Source of the DNA: a bacterium UBA1790
Lineage (GTDB): Bacteria; Bacteroidota; Bacteroidia; Bacteroidales; Muribaculaceae
NCBI GenBank assembly: GCA_002314465.1
Contig: DCGA01000125.1
Location: 1 to 24,591 of the forward strand
Length of the DNA: 24,591 nucleotides
Direction of reading: 5' to 3'
In this document: in pieces, positions 8,491 through 16,459 of the stretch
Layout: each line of letters begins with the position of its first letter
How positions within the stretch are numbered: position 1 is the stretch's first letter
Translations under genes and position numbers: made by a program
The notes under the pieces: generated by a model
Seen by the model: only the letters and a program-made list of their open reading frames with translations
What the model was told of the DNA's origin: nothing
Database searches by the model: none

Positions 8491-8518
8491 CTTTGTGTAA
8501 TAAAATGCCTCCTTATGG

Positions 8519-8544
8519 AACATTATGCACATTATTATAATGTT
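8519..8544. repeat. Short inverted repeat upstream of typA
   Basis: AACATTAT (8519-8526) and ATAATGTT (8537-8544) form an 8-bp dyad with a 10-base spacer, about 39 bases before the typA -7 box. It could be a regulator site or an A/T-rich coincidence. Confidence 0.25.
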
Positions 8545-8582
8545 TAATGCGCTAAGTGTATTCATATTTGCGATATTTTTAG

Positions 8583-8590
8583 TAACTTTG
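8583..8590 (+). promoter_or_regulatory. typA: -7 element of the typA promoter
   Basis: TAACTTTG is an exact TAnnTTTG match 23 bases before the typA ATG. No TTG is present at the usual upstream spacing, so only the -7 half is supported. Confidence 0.5.
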
Positions 8591-8613
8591 CACCCGCAAA
8601 ATAAAATAGTACA

Positions 8614-10428
8614 ATGCAGAATATTAGAAACATTGCCATCATCGCTCACGTTGACCATGGCAAAACAACAATGGTAGACAAGATGCTCGCTGCAGGTAAC
8701 CTGTTCCGCGACAATCAGAACATGGGTAATCAGATTCTCGACAGTAATGACCTGGAGAGAGAGCGCGGCATCACTATCCTTTCTAAAAACGTTTCAATCA
8801 ACTACAACGGTTACAAGATTAACATCATCGATACTCCGGGCCATAGCGACTTCGGCGGTGAGGTTGAGCGCGTGCTCAACATGGCCGACGGTTGCCTCCT
8901 GCTCGTCGATGCGTTTGAGGGTCCCATGCCTCAAACTCGCTTCGTACTCAGCAAGGCTATTGAACTCGGTCTCAAGCCCATCGTTGTAATCAATAAGGTT
9001 GACAAGCCCAACTGCCGCCCCGATGAAGTTCAGGAGGCTGTGTTCGAGCTTATGTGCAATCTCGATGCAACCGAGGATCAGCTCGACTTCCCCACTGTGT
9101 TCGGCTCGGCTAAGGAAGGCTGGATGAGCGACGACTGGACTCAGCCCACCGACAATATCACTGCAGTGCTCGATGCTATCATTAAGTATATCCCCGCCCC
9201 CGAGATGATCGAGGGCGATGCTCAGATGCTCGTCACTTCTCTCGACTACAGCAGCTACGTAGGCCGTATCGCTGTGGGACGCGTTCATCGTGGTACTCTC
9301 ACCGACGGTATGGAGGTTGCCCTTTGCAAGAAGGACGGCACTGTTTCGCGACAGAAGATTAAGGAACTCCGCACCTTCGAGGGTATGGGACAGAAGCATG
9401 TCGATAGCGTTTCAAGCGGCGATATCTGTGCTATTATCGGTATCGAAGGTTTTGAGATTGGCGACACTGTAGCTTGTTTCACCAATCCCGAGCCACTTCC
9501 CCGCATTGCCATCGACGAGCCCACAATGTCGATGCTCTTCACTATCAACGATTCTCCTTTCTTCGGCAAGGACGGTAAGTTTGTGACTTCTCGCCACATC
9601 TACGACCGCCTTCAGAAGGAACTTGATAAGAACCTTGCTCTCCGTGTTGAGCCTTCGCCCAACGAGGATGCTTGGCTTGTGTTTGGCCGCGGTGTGCTTC
9701 ACCTCAGTGTGCTCATCGAGGAGATGCGCCGCGAGGGCTACGAACTCCAGGTAGGTCAGCCCCAGGTTATCATCAAGGAGATTGACGGCGTTAAGTGCGA
9801 ACCCATCGAGGCTCTCACTATCAACGTTCCCGAGGAGTATTCAAGCAAGATGATTGATATGGTTACTCGCCGTAAAGGTGAGATGACTCTCATGGAGACT
9901 CAGAACGACCGCATCATGCTTGAGTTTAAGATTCCCTCTCGCGGTATCATCGGTCTTCGCACCAATGTTCTCACAGCAAGTGCCGGCGAGGCTATCATGG
10001 CTCACCGTTTCTTGTGCTATGAGCCCTGGAAGGGCGAGATTACCCGTCGCTCTAACGGTTCGCTCATCGCTATGGAAGGCGGCACAGCGTTTGCCTATGC
10101 CATCGACAAACTCCAAGACCGCGGCAAGTTCTTCATCTTCCCGCAGGACGAGGTTTATGGCGGCCAGGTAGTGGGCGAGCACAGCAAGGAGAAAGACCTC
10201 GTTATCAACGTTACTAAGTCTAAGAAACTCACCAATATGCGTGCAAGCGGTAACGACGAGAAGGTGCGCATCATTCCTCCCATCGTCTTCAGCCTTGAAG
10301 AGGCTCTAGAGTATATCAAGGCCGACGAGTACGTTGAGATTACTCCTAACCACATTCGCATGCGCAAGATTGTGCTTGACGAACTCGAACGCAAGCGCAT
10401 CAACAAAGCCAACGGTCAGGAAGACTAA
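8614..10428 (+). CDS. typA: Ribosome-associated GTPase TypA/BipA
   Basis: 604 residues, the normal length for this translational GTPase, which binds the ribosome and supports 50S assembly and growth under stress or cold. All GTPase boxes are visible: G1 A-H-V-D-H-G-K-T-T near residue 10, the G2/switch R-G-I-T-I-L, G3 D-T-P-G-H-S-D-F, G4 N-K-V-D-K-P and G5 G-S-A-K. After the G domain come the beta-barrel domain II and the EF-G-like domains, and the BipA-specific C-terminal part (S-R-G-I-I-G-L-R ... F-L-C-Y-E-P-W-K-G). Start ATG 8614 follows an A-rich leader. It is a single-gene unit with its own -7 box and terminator. Identity is very secure. Confidence 0.97.
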   Translation: MQNIRNIAIIAHVDHGKTTMVDKMLAAGNLFRDNQNMGNQILDSNDLERERGITILSKNVSINYNGYKINIIDTPGHSDFGGEVERVLNMADGCLLLVDAFEGPMPQTRFVLSKAIELGLKPIVVINKVDKPNCRPDEVQEAVFELMCNLDATEDQLDFPTVFGSAKEGWMSDDWTQPTDNITAVLDAIIKYIPAPEMIEGDAQMLVTSLDYSSYVGRIAVGRVHRGTLTDGMEVALCKKDGTVSRQKIKELRTFEGMGQKHVDSVSSGDICAIIGIEGFEIGDTVACFTNPEPLPRIAIDEPTMSMLFTINDSPFFGKDGKFVTSRHIYDRLQKELDKNLALRVEPSPNEDAWLVFGRGVLHLSVLIEEMRREGYELQVGQPQVIIKEIDGVKCEPIEALTINVPEEYSSKMIDMVTRRKGEMTLMETQNDRIMLEFKIPSRGIIGLRTNVLTASAGEAIMAHRFLCYEPWKGEITRRSNGSLIAMEGGTAFAYAIDKLQDRGKFFIFPQDEVYGGQVVGEHSKEKDLVINVTKSKKLTNMRASGNDEKVRIIPPIVFSLEEALEYIKADEYVEITPNHIRMRKIVLDELERKRINKANGQED

Positions 10429-10451
10429 TCGACAGTTATCATCCATCATAT

Positions 10452-10491
10452 AGACGCCCGCAAGCATAAGTGCCAGTGGGCGTCTTTTTTT
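10452..10491 (+). terminator. Rho-independent terminator of typA
   Basis: AGACGCCC (10452-10459) pairs perfectly with GGGCGTCT (10478-10485) around an 18-base loop, running into a T-rich tract. Confidence 0.85.
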
Positions 10492-10526
10492 ATTCGTTAT
10501 ACTGTTTTTATATCGCGAAAAATCAT

Positions 10527-10534
10527 TAAATTTG
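10527..10534 (+). promoter_or_regulatory. dapF: -7 element before dapF
   Basis: TAAATTTG (10527-10534) matches the Bacteroidetes -7 box exactly. The start site would fall near 10541, just 11 bases before the ATG at 10552. This argues against the in-frame GTG at 10534, whose first base is part of the box. The -33 part is poor (CTG at 10502-10504, spacing 22). Confidence 0.5.
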
Positions 10535-10551
10535 TGCAAAACTTCATTATT

Positions 10552-11397
10552 ATGACCGAGATAAAATTCACCAAAATGCATGGCTGCGGCAATGATTATA
10601 ATTACATTGACGCCACAGATTCGTGCCCCGATAATTTACAACAACTTGCCGTTGCCATGAGTAACCGGCACACTGGCGTAGGTTCCGATGGTTTGGTTTT
10701 GGTAATGAAGAGCGAAGTGGCTGATTTTAGGATGCGTATGTTTAATGCCGACGGTAGCGAAGCGCAGATGTGCGGCAATGCTGCACGTTGTGTCGGCAAG
10801 TTTGTCTATGATAATAATCTCACCGATAAAACTACAATAACACTCGAAACTCTTGCGGGCGTAAAAACAATAGATTTACATCTCGCAAACGGCATTGTTG
10901 AGAGCGCAACTGTTGACATGGGATCACCCATACTCGATGCTCCGCTTATACCTGTTGCTTTGCCAGTGGGTAAGGTGATAAACCACCCCGTAATTACCGA
11001 AAGTGGAGTGATGCGCTTCACTGCGGTTTCCATGGGTAACCCTCATGCAGTGTTCTTTGTGAACGAAATAACCGACACGCTGGTAAACGTTACGGGCCGA
11101 GAACTTGAGGTTAACCCCATCTTCCCCGAAAAGGCCAACATTGAGTTTGCCCGTGTCATCAATGACCATGAAATAGAAATGCGAGTATGGGAACGCGGAA
11201 GCGGCGAAACAATGGCTTGCGGCACAGGGGCTTGCGCCACTGCCGTTGCTGCCCATCTCACAGGACTGGCATCCCGTGAAGTCACGATACACCTCCTTGG
11301 CGGCGACCTCCACATCAGGTGGGACAAGGATACCGACCGCGTCTACCTCACCGGCCCCGCCGTCACCACCTTCCACGCCACCTATCTCCTTCAGTAG
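10552..11397 (+). CDS. dapF: Diaminopimelate epimerase
   Basis: 281 residues from ATG 10552. Converts LL-diaminopimelate to the meso form, used for lysine and for peptidoglycan cross-links. The family signatures are present: F-T-K-M-H-G-C-G-N-D-Y near the start, F-N-A-D-G-S-E-A-x-M-C-G-N-A with catalytic Cys74, and E-R-G-S-G-E-T-M-A-C-G-T-G-A with catalytic Cys223. Both acid/base Cys residues are intact and length is normal. The partner dapL, next to dapF in some Bacteroidales, is absent here; the next gene is unrelated and separated by a terminator. The enzyme acts in the cytoplasm as a PLP-independent epimerase. Confidence 0.97.
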   Translation: MTEIKFTKMHGCGNDYNYIDATDSCPDNLQQLAVAMSNRHTGVGSDGLVLVMKSEVADFRMRMFNADGSEAQMCGNAARCVGKFVYDNNLTDKTTITLETLAGVKTIDLHLANGIVESATVDMGSPILDAPLIPVALPVGKVINHPVITESGVMRFTAVSMGNPHAVFFVNEITDTLVNVTGRELEVNPIFPEKANIEFARVINDHEIEMRVWERGSGETMACGTGACATAVAAHLTGLASREVTIHLLGGDLHIRWDKDTDRVYLTGPAVTTFHATYLLQ

Positions 11398-11425
11398 CAT
11401 AATCTGCTATTATCCCGTTTGATAC

Positions 11426-11443
11426 AAGTTGGGGCAACTTTTT
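11426..11443 (+). terminator. Probable terminator of dapF
   Basis: AAGTTG (11426-11431) pairs with CAACTT (11435-11440) over a GGG loop, and the T run continues through 11443. The stem is short, so efficiency is uncertain. Confidence 0.6.
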
Positions 11444-11478
11444 GGGCGTTTTTTATAGAAAAATAATGATAGTTTAAC

Positions 11479-11509
11479 TTTGCTTTTTTAGATATATTGC
11501 TTATCTTTG
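11479..11509 (+). promoter_or_regulatory. Promoter for the small secreted protein
   Basis: TTTG (11479-11482), a 19-base spacer and TATCTTTG (11502-11509) match the Bacteroidetes consensus. The TTTG is itself part of another -7-like TAACTTTG (11475-11482). The leader to ATG 11566 would be about 50 bases. Confidence 0.65.
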
Positions 11510-11565
11510 CATTTGGAAACGTCGTTGTTTAGTGCAGTGGCGTCCCTAATGAAGAGTATTGAGCA

Positions 11566-11898
11566 ATGAAACGACTTCTTGCACTGATGGCTGTTGTGCT
11601 CGCACTGGGTGCGGGCGTGAGCGCTGTTGCACAACAAATGCAGTGGCGCGAGGCTTCTCGTGAGGTGCAAGGGCGCAGTCTTGTCGATGCTCGTGCCACC
11701 GACGGCGTGGAGATTTATGGCTCTAACGGGGTCATTACAGTCCGCACCGCAAGGCGTGTTCAGGTGCGTGTGTTCACCATCTTGGGACAGAGTGTCTCGG
11801 TGGTAACCCTTAATCCCGGTACTTACGACCTCAAGGTGGGCTCTCGTGGCATTTACATTGTGAAAATCGGCAACCTCACGCAGAAGGTTGCGCTATAA
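11566..11898 (+). CDS. Small secreted protein made of a signal peptide and a sorting-domain-like fold
   Basis: 110 residues from ATG 11566. A signal peptide (M-K-R-L-L-A-L-M-A ... S-A-V-A-Q-Q) is followed by about 25 residues of linker and then a pattern very like a complete type A C-terminal sorting domain of type IX cargo: G-V-E-I-Y-G-S-N-G-V-I-T-V, then V-Q-V-R-V-F-T-I-L-G-Q, then G-T-Y-D-L and finally G-I-Y-I-V-K-I-G-N-L-T-Q-K-V-A-L. There is no cargo in front of it. It has a good promoter of its own, and the BCAT gene begins 55 bases after its stop with no terminator between. I know no function for it. It could be a decoy or ligand for the secretion machinery, a relic of a larger protein, or a small periplasmic protein with a similar fold. 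Confidence 0.7.
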   Translation: MKRLLALMAVVLALGAGVSAVAQQMQWREASREVQGRSLVDARATDGVEIYGSNGVITVRTARRVQVRVFTILGQSVSVVTLNPGTYDLKVGSRGIYIVKIGNLTQKVAL

Positions 11899-11903
11899 AT
11901 TTG
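11896..11903 (+). promoter_or_regulatory. -7-like element overlapping a stop codon
   Basis: TAAATTTG begins on the stop codon of the small secreted protein (11896-11898). No -33 TTG stands at the right distance. It may give the BCAT gene (ATG 11954) a start site of its own, or be chance in A/T-rich sequence. Confidence 0.25.
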
Positions 11904-11953
11904 TTAGAGTAGAGAATAATCATTTTTTTTAATTAACCAAAATTCTTAGAAGT

Positions 11954-12982
11954 ATGAGTAACGCTGAAAACATAGATTGGGGTAGCCTGACCTTCGCCTA
12001 CATGAAGACAGACTACAACGTACGTTGCACTTTCAAGGACGGGAAGTGGGGCGAGATAGAAGTGACTCAAGACGACCACATCAATATACATATGGCCGCT
12101 ACATGCATCCAGTATGGCCAAGAGGCTTTTGAGGGCCAAAAGGCTTACAGAGGCCGTGACGGCAAGGTGCGTCTGTTCCGCATCCGTGAAAACGCGCGTC
12201 GTATCGCCAATAGCGCCCGTGGTATCATGATGGAGCCCATCCCCGAGGACCTGTTCGTGAAAATGGCCCACATGGTAATCAAACTTAACAAGCGTTTCAT
12301 TCCACCATATGGTAGCGGCGCAGCATTCTACCTGCGCCCTTATGAGATTGGCATCACTCCCCGCGTGGGTGTGAATCCTGCCGATGAATACACGTTTGGC
12401 ATCTTCGGCATGCCCGTAGGCCCCTATTTCAAGCGTGGCCTTGAGACTTGCAAGGTTGCTATCTATCGCGAGTACGACCGTGCCGCTGCACAGGGTACCG
12501 GCTGTTGGAAGGTGGGCGGTAACTATGCCGCTGGTATGCGTGCTACGCATCGTGCCAAGTCTAACGGATATGCTGCAGCCCTGTTTGTTGATCCCACCGA
12601 GCATAAATACCTTGACGAGTGTGGCCCTGCCAACTTCTATGCTGTTAAGGGTGACATATACATTACTCCCAAGAGTTCGTCTATTCTGCCCTCAATCACC
12701 AACATGAGTTTGCAACAGCTTGCTCGTGACATGGGTTATAAGGTTGAATGCCGTCCTATTGCGGTCGAAGAACTCGCCGAGTGCACCGAGGCTGCCGAGT
12801 GTGGAACTGCTGCAGTAACTGCTCCCATCGAGGAGATTTACGATCACGCCAACGACAAGACCTACCGCTTCGGCAACAAAGTGGGTCCTGTTACCCTGGC
12901 TCTCTACAATCGTCTGCGCGGCATCCAGTGCGGTGACCTCCCCGACGATTACGGTTGGACCGAGTTTATTGATGTCGACTGA
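11954..12982 (+). CDS. ilvE: Branched-chain amino acid aminotransferase
   Basis: 342 residues from ATG 11954. A fold-type IV PLP enzyme moving the amino group between Leu/Ile/Val and 2-oxoglutarate. Markers: G-Q-E-A-F-E-G-x-K-A-Y near residue 55, F-R-I-R-E-N-A-R-R, the Schiff-base Lys186 in C-W-K-V-G-G-N-Y, and Glu222 in D-E-C-G-P-A-N-F where PLP is bound. Length and layout fit the longer, eukaryote-like BCAT group common in Bacteroidetes. Cytoplasmic. It sits 55 bases after the small secreted protein and may be read through from it or use the weak box at 11896. A hairpin follows the stop. Confidence 0.94.
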   Translation: MSNAENIDWGSLTFAYMKTDYNVRCTFKDGKWGEIEVTQDDHINIHMAATCIQYGQEAFEGQKAYRGRDGKVRLFRIRENARRIANSARGIMMEPIPEDLFVKMAHMVIKLNKRFIPPYGSGAAFYLRPYEIGITPRVGVNPADEYTFGIFGMPVGPYFKRGLETCKVAIYREYDRAAAQGTGCWKVGGNYAAGMRATHRAKSNGYAAALFVDPTEHKYLDECGPANFYAVKGDIYITPKSSSILPSITNMSLQQLARDMGYKVECRPIAVEELAECTEAAECGTAAVTAPIEEIYDHANDKTYRFGNKVGPVTLALYNRLRGIQCGDLPDDYGWTEFIDVD

Positions 12983-13010
12983 TGTGTCGATGATATCCAC
13001 GATACTAAAT

Positions 13011-13038
13011 AGGGGATGCTGTGTGTGCAGCATCCCCT
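13011..13038 (+). terminator. Perfect hairpin after the aminotransferase gene
   Basis: AGGGGATGCT (13011-13020) pairs exactly with AGCATCCCCT (13029-13038) around 8 bases. No T run follows (CGTTATAACC), and the next gene begins 14 bases later, so it may attenuate or process the transcript rather than fully stop it. Confidence 0.55.
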
Positions 13039-13051
13039 CGTTATAACCTGT

Positions 13052-13606
13052 ATGATTGATTACGACAATATAATAGAACGATTTTACACTCCCGGCAGCC
13101 CGCTGCACGAGGTGCTCACCGTGCACAGTCGTCAGGTGGCCGAACTCGCTGCTGTGATTTGCGACCGCCTTATTGCACAAGGCACTGCCGTCGACGCCGA
13201 GTTTGTCTATGAGGCGGCTATGCTTCACGATATAGGCATCGTCAAGGTCGATGCGCCGCGCATCTATTGCGAGGGTTGTGAGCTCTACATACGCCATGGC
13301 ATCATGGGACGTGAAATGCTCGATGCGATAGGGCTTTACCGCCACGCCCTCGTGTGTGAGCGTCACACGGGAGCGGGCCTCACCGTTGCCGAAATCGAGG
13401 CGCAGTCCTTGCCGTTGCCTCACTGCGACCTCACTCCCAAGAGCCTTGAGGAGAAAATCGTGTGCTATGCCGATAAGTTCTTTAGCAAGACCCACCTTGG
13501 CGAGCCCGCTCGCAGCATGGATCGGGTGCGTCAGCAGATGGCTCGTTTCGGCGAGGATTCTCTTGCCCGTTTCAACGACATGGCTCTCTTGCTTGGCGAG
13601 GTTTAA
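13052..13606 (+). CDS. Small HD-domain phosphohydrolase
   Basis: 184 residues from ATG 13052 (M-I-D-Y-D-N). The frame also has an ATG at 13016, but that codon lies in the stem of the hairpin at 13011-13038 and would add an unlikely leader. HD-superfamily ligands are visible: His25 in T-V-H-S-R-Q, His59-Asp60 in M-L-H-D-I-G, a His82/His98/His105 cluster, and Y-A-D-K-F-F-S-K near residue 160. These fit a metal-dependent nucleotide or phosphate-ester hydrolase of the single-domain HDIG type. The substrate cannot be read from the sequence. It has no signal peptide, so it is cytoplasmic. The next gene has its own strong promoter. Confidence 0.85.
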   Translation: MIDYDNIIERFYTPGSPLHEVLTVHSRQVAELAAVICDRLIAQGTAVDAEFVYEAAMLHDIGIVKVDAPRIYCEGCELYIRHGIMGREMLDAIGLYRHALVCERHTGAGLTVAEIEAQSLPLPHCDLTPKSLEEKIVCYADKFFSKTHLGEPARSMDRVRQQMARFGEDSLARFNDMALLLGEV

Positions 13607-13622
13607 CCGCCTGTTTTCATCT

Positions 13623-13641
13623 CTTGTAACAAAGTTACAAG
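13623..13641 (+). terminator. Hairpin after the HD gene
   Basis: CTTGTAAC (13623-13630) pairs with GTTACAAG (13634-13641) around AAA, eight perfect pairs. No T run, so it is a weak or 3'-processing candidate. Confidence 0.4.
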
Positions 13642-13701
13642 CCCATCTTACTTAAAAAACAATAAATATAGGCCGTCTTGTTCCATTTAGGCGGCCATAA
13701 A

Positions 13702-13733
13702 TTTGCGGTAAACTACACTTTGCAGTAACTTTG
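13702..13733 (+). promoter_or_regulatory. Promoter of the lptD-like gene
   Basis: TTTG (13702-13705), exactly 20 bases, then TAACTTTG (13726-13733): a full Bacteroidetes consensus match. Start near 13740, 12 bases before the GTG at 13752. Confidence 0.75.
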
Positions 13734-13751
13734 TACGTTTAAACACCTATA

Positions 13752-16454
13752 GTGAATAAAAGTAGGCTTTACATATTGATGTCAATGGCACTGCTCGTAG
13801 TGGTCATGAACCTCACGGGCGGAGCTAAGGTTACGGCGCAAGATGCTGTGGCCCGCGACAGTGTAAGTCTCAATAACGATTCACTTGACTCTATTGGCAT
13901 AGCCGATTCGATTAAGCCCGAGAAGCAGCGCTTCGTCATGAAACGTGTCGACCTCGACCATGTGGTTAATTTCTCGGCAAAGGACTCTATCGTGCTCTAT
14001 GGCAAGAACCGCGCCCACATGTATGGCGGCAGCAAACTCCTTTATGGTGACATCGACTTGAGTGCAAGCCAGATTCAGATGGACATGGACAGCAGCCAGG
14101 TGCATGCTTTGGGTGTACTCGATAGCGTGGGAGAACTCACCGAGAAACCCGTGTTCAAGGATGCCAGCGGTGACTATGAGTCGCGCGAGATGAGTTACAA
14201 CTTCAAGACCAAGCGCGGTTTCATCCAGGATGTGATTACCGAGCAGGGCGAGGGTTTCCTCACCGGTGGAGTTGCCAAGAAGATGGAGAACGACGAGTTC
14301 TACATGAAGAACGGCCGCTACACCACTTGTGACAACCACGACCACCCGCACTTCTATTTCCAACTCACCAAGGGTAAGGTGAAGCCTAAGAAGAATGTCG
14401 TTACCGGCCCGGTATACATGGTGCTCGAAGACCTGCCGTTGCCCATCGCACTTCCATTCGGCTATTTCCCGTTTACTGAGAAATACTCGAGCGGTATCCT
14501 TGTTCCTACATTCGGCGAGGACTACAACCGTGGCTTCTACCTGCGCAACGGTGGTTATTACATGGCACTCAACAAGCACATGGACCTTGCTCTCACCGGC
14601 GAAATCTATTCTCGCGGCTCTTGGGGCGTGGCTGCACAAAGCAACTATTCTAAGCGCTACAAGTTCAGCGGAAACTTCAGCATCAACTTCCTCACAACCA
14701 TCAGCGGCGATAAGGGCGACCCCGATTATAACAAGATGCACAACTTCCAGGTGATGTGGAGCCACTCGCAGAATCCCAAGGCCAACCCTAACATGACATT
14801 CAGCGCAAGCGTCAACTTCGCCACAAGCGGATACGCCCGTAATAACCTGGACACATATTACTCGCAGCAGTTCACCGAGAACACCAAGAGCAGTACGGTC
14901 AACATGACCTACAAGTTGAGCTCTAAGTGGAGTCTCTCGACTACCGCCAGCATTTCGCAACGCACCGCCGACTCTACGCTGAGCGTGTCGTTCCCCAATG
15001 TTACCATCACAATGTCTCAGCTTGCTCCGTTCAAGCGCAAACGTGTAGTGGGAGAGGAACGTTGGTACGAGAAAATCAAGATTTCTTACTCGGGTCGTTT
15101 CCAGAACTCGCTTAATGCCAAGCAGGATGAGTTCTTCAAGAAGAGCTTTGTCAAGGACTGGCGCAATGGTATGAGCCACACTTTGCCTATTTCGGCTACT
15201 TTCAATGTGTTCAAGTATTTCAACGTGACGCCTAGTCTCACGATGAACGACCGTATGTACACGAATAAGATTCGGCGACAGTGGGACCCCAACAAGAGTG
15301 CCGAGGTGTGCGACACCACCTACAACTTCTATAATGTCTTTGACTTCAACTTCGGCGTATCGGTAAACACCAAGATTTACGGCTTCTTCAAGCCCATGAA
15401 GTTCCTGGGCAACAAGTTGCAGATGGTGCGCCATGTCATGACGCCTACTATTTCGTTCTCAGCTGCGCCCGACTTTGGCAGTCCCTTCTGGGGCTACTAT
15501 GGCTCTTATGAGTACCCCGACGCCAAGGGCGTTATTCAGACCCAAAAGTACAGCTACTTCTCTCATGGTATGTTCGGTACGGCAGGTTCGGGCAAGAACG
15601 GAACGATAAGCTTTAGCATTGCCAATAACCTTGAGGCAAAGATTAAAAGCGACGTGGATAGTACCGGATACAAGAAGATTTCGCTCATTGAGAACCTGTC
15701 GCTCAGCCAGAGTTACAACATGGCAGCCGACTCGCTCAAGTGGAGTAACCTCAACACCAGCATATTGCTGCGCATTACCCGTGGCTTCAACCTTAATCTG
15801 AGTGCTACTTGGGATGTTTACAAGTATGGTCTCAACGAGTACGGTAACCCCGTACGCATCAATAAACTCCGTCTGTTTAATGGTGGTGGCTGGGGTCGCC
15901 TGTCAAGTACGGGTACTTCGTTCTCTTACACGATCAATAACCAGACGTTCAAGCGAAAGAACAAAAGCACAAGCAATAACAAGACTGCCGAGCGCAACCC
16001 GAAGCAGTCCGATGACAACGGCAAACCCGGAGAAGGCACGTCAAATGACGCTCCCGCCGACATCGTTCTCGACGGGGACGGATATGCCAAGTGGGAATGT
16101 CCGTGGAGCTTGAGTTTCAACTACTCGGTTAGTTATGGCTACGGTACGTTCAACTACGACAAGTTGGAGTACAACGGCAAGTTTACCCATTCGCTTAGCC
16201 TCAACGGCAATATATCGCCCACCAAGAACTGGAGTGCTTCGTTCTCGGCAAGCTTCGATGTCGAGCATCGCAAACTCTCTTACATGAACTGCTCAATATC
16301 GCGCAAGATGCACTGTTTCACTATGAGCGCAAGCTTTGTTCCTGTTGGCCCCTACAAGAGTTATAACTTCCACATTGCCGTCAACTCGTCTATCCTGCAG
16401 GATGTTAAGTACGACAAGCACTCAAGTTACAGCAATGGCGTAACTTGGTTCTAA
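13752..16454 (+). CDS. lptD: LptD-family outer-membrane LPS assembly protein
   Basis: 900 residues from GTG 13752. A hydrophobic leader (M-S-M-A-L-L-V-V-V-M) serves as signal peptide; the ATG nine codons in is an alternative start. Residues about 60-190 are OstA/LptA-like beta-jellyroll (D-S-I-V-L-Y-G-K, Y-G-D-I-D-L-S-A-S-Q-I), followed by Y-T-T-C-D near residue 195 and P-L-P-I-A-L-P-F-G-Y-F-P, then a long barrel of alternating aromatic strands to the terminal W-F. This matches Bacteroidetes LptD (outer-membrane translocon placing LPS in the outer leaflet, with LptE). Only one Cys sits at the plug end, so the proteobacterial disulfide pattern is not seen. Residues about 734-776 form a charged, low-complexity loop (K/N/S/D/G-rich), probably extracellular. 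A YiiX-like gene starts 5 bases after its stop. Confidence 0.88.
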   Translation: MNKSRLYILMSMALLVVVMNLTGGAKVTAQDAVARDSVSLNNDSLDSIGIADSIKPEKQRFVMKRVDLDHVVNFSAKDSIVLYGKNRAHMYGGSKLLYGDIDLSASQIQMDMDSSQVHALGVLDSVGELTEKPVFKDASGDYESREMSYNFKTKRGFIQDVITEQGEGFLTGGVAKKMENDEFYMKNGRYTTCDNHDHPHFYFQLTKGKVKPKKNVVTGPVYMVLEDLPLPIALPFGYFPFTEKYSSGILVPTFGEDYNRGFYLRNGGYYMALNKHMDLALTGEIYSRGSWGVAAQSNYSKRYKFSGNFSINFLTTISGDKGDPDYNKMHNFQVMWSHSQNPKANPNMTFSASVNFATSGYARNNLDTYYSQQFTENTKSSTVNMTYKLSSKWSLSTTASISQRTADSTLSVSFPNVTITMSQLAPFKRKRVVGEERWYEKIKISYSGRFQNSLNAKQDEFFKKSFVKDWRNGMSHTLPISATFNVFKYFNVTPSLTMNDRMYTNKIRRQWDPNKSAEVCDTTYNFYNVFDFNFGVSVNTKIYGFFKPMKFLGNKLQMVRHVMTPTISFSAAPDFGSPFWGYYGSYEYPDAKGVIQTQKYSYFSHGMFGTAGSGKNGTISFSIANNLEAKIKSDVDSTGYKKISLIENLSLSQSYNMAADSLKWSNLNTSILLRITRGFNLNLSATWDVYKYGLNEYGNPVRINKLRLFNGGGWGRLSSTGTSFSYTINNQTFKRKNKSTSNNKTAERNPKQSDDNGKPGEGTSNDAPADIVLDGDGYAKWECPWSLSFNYSVSYGYGTFNYDKLEYNGKFTHSLSLNGNISPTKNWSASFSASFDVEHRKLSYMNCSISRKMHCFTMSASFVPVGPYKSYNFHIAVNSSILQDVKYDKHSSYSNGVTWF

Positions 16455-16459
16455 TCGCC

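Noticed and set aside
9290..10182. Several open frames antisense or offset to typA
   Set aside because: Shadow frames of a well-conserved GTPase; none has an independent start context or domain.
13016..13051. Longer start (ATG 13016) for the HD protein
   Set aside because: The codon lies in the stem of a perfect 10-bp hairpin and the added residues look unlike a family N-terminus; ATG 13052 is better.
13881..15434. 517-codon open frame on the minus strand opposite lptD
   Set aside because: It runs antisense through the barrel region, and its composition (long runs of Val/His/Leu/Glu) is what reverse reading of this codon bias gives; no signal or domain is visible.
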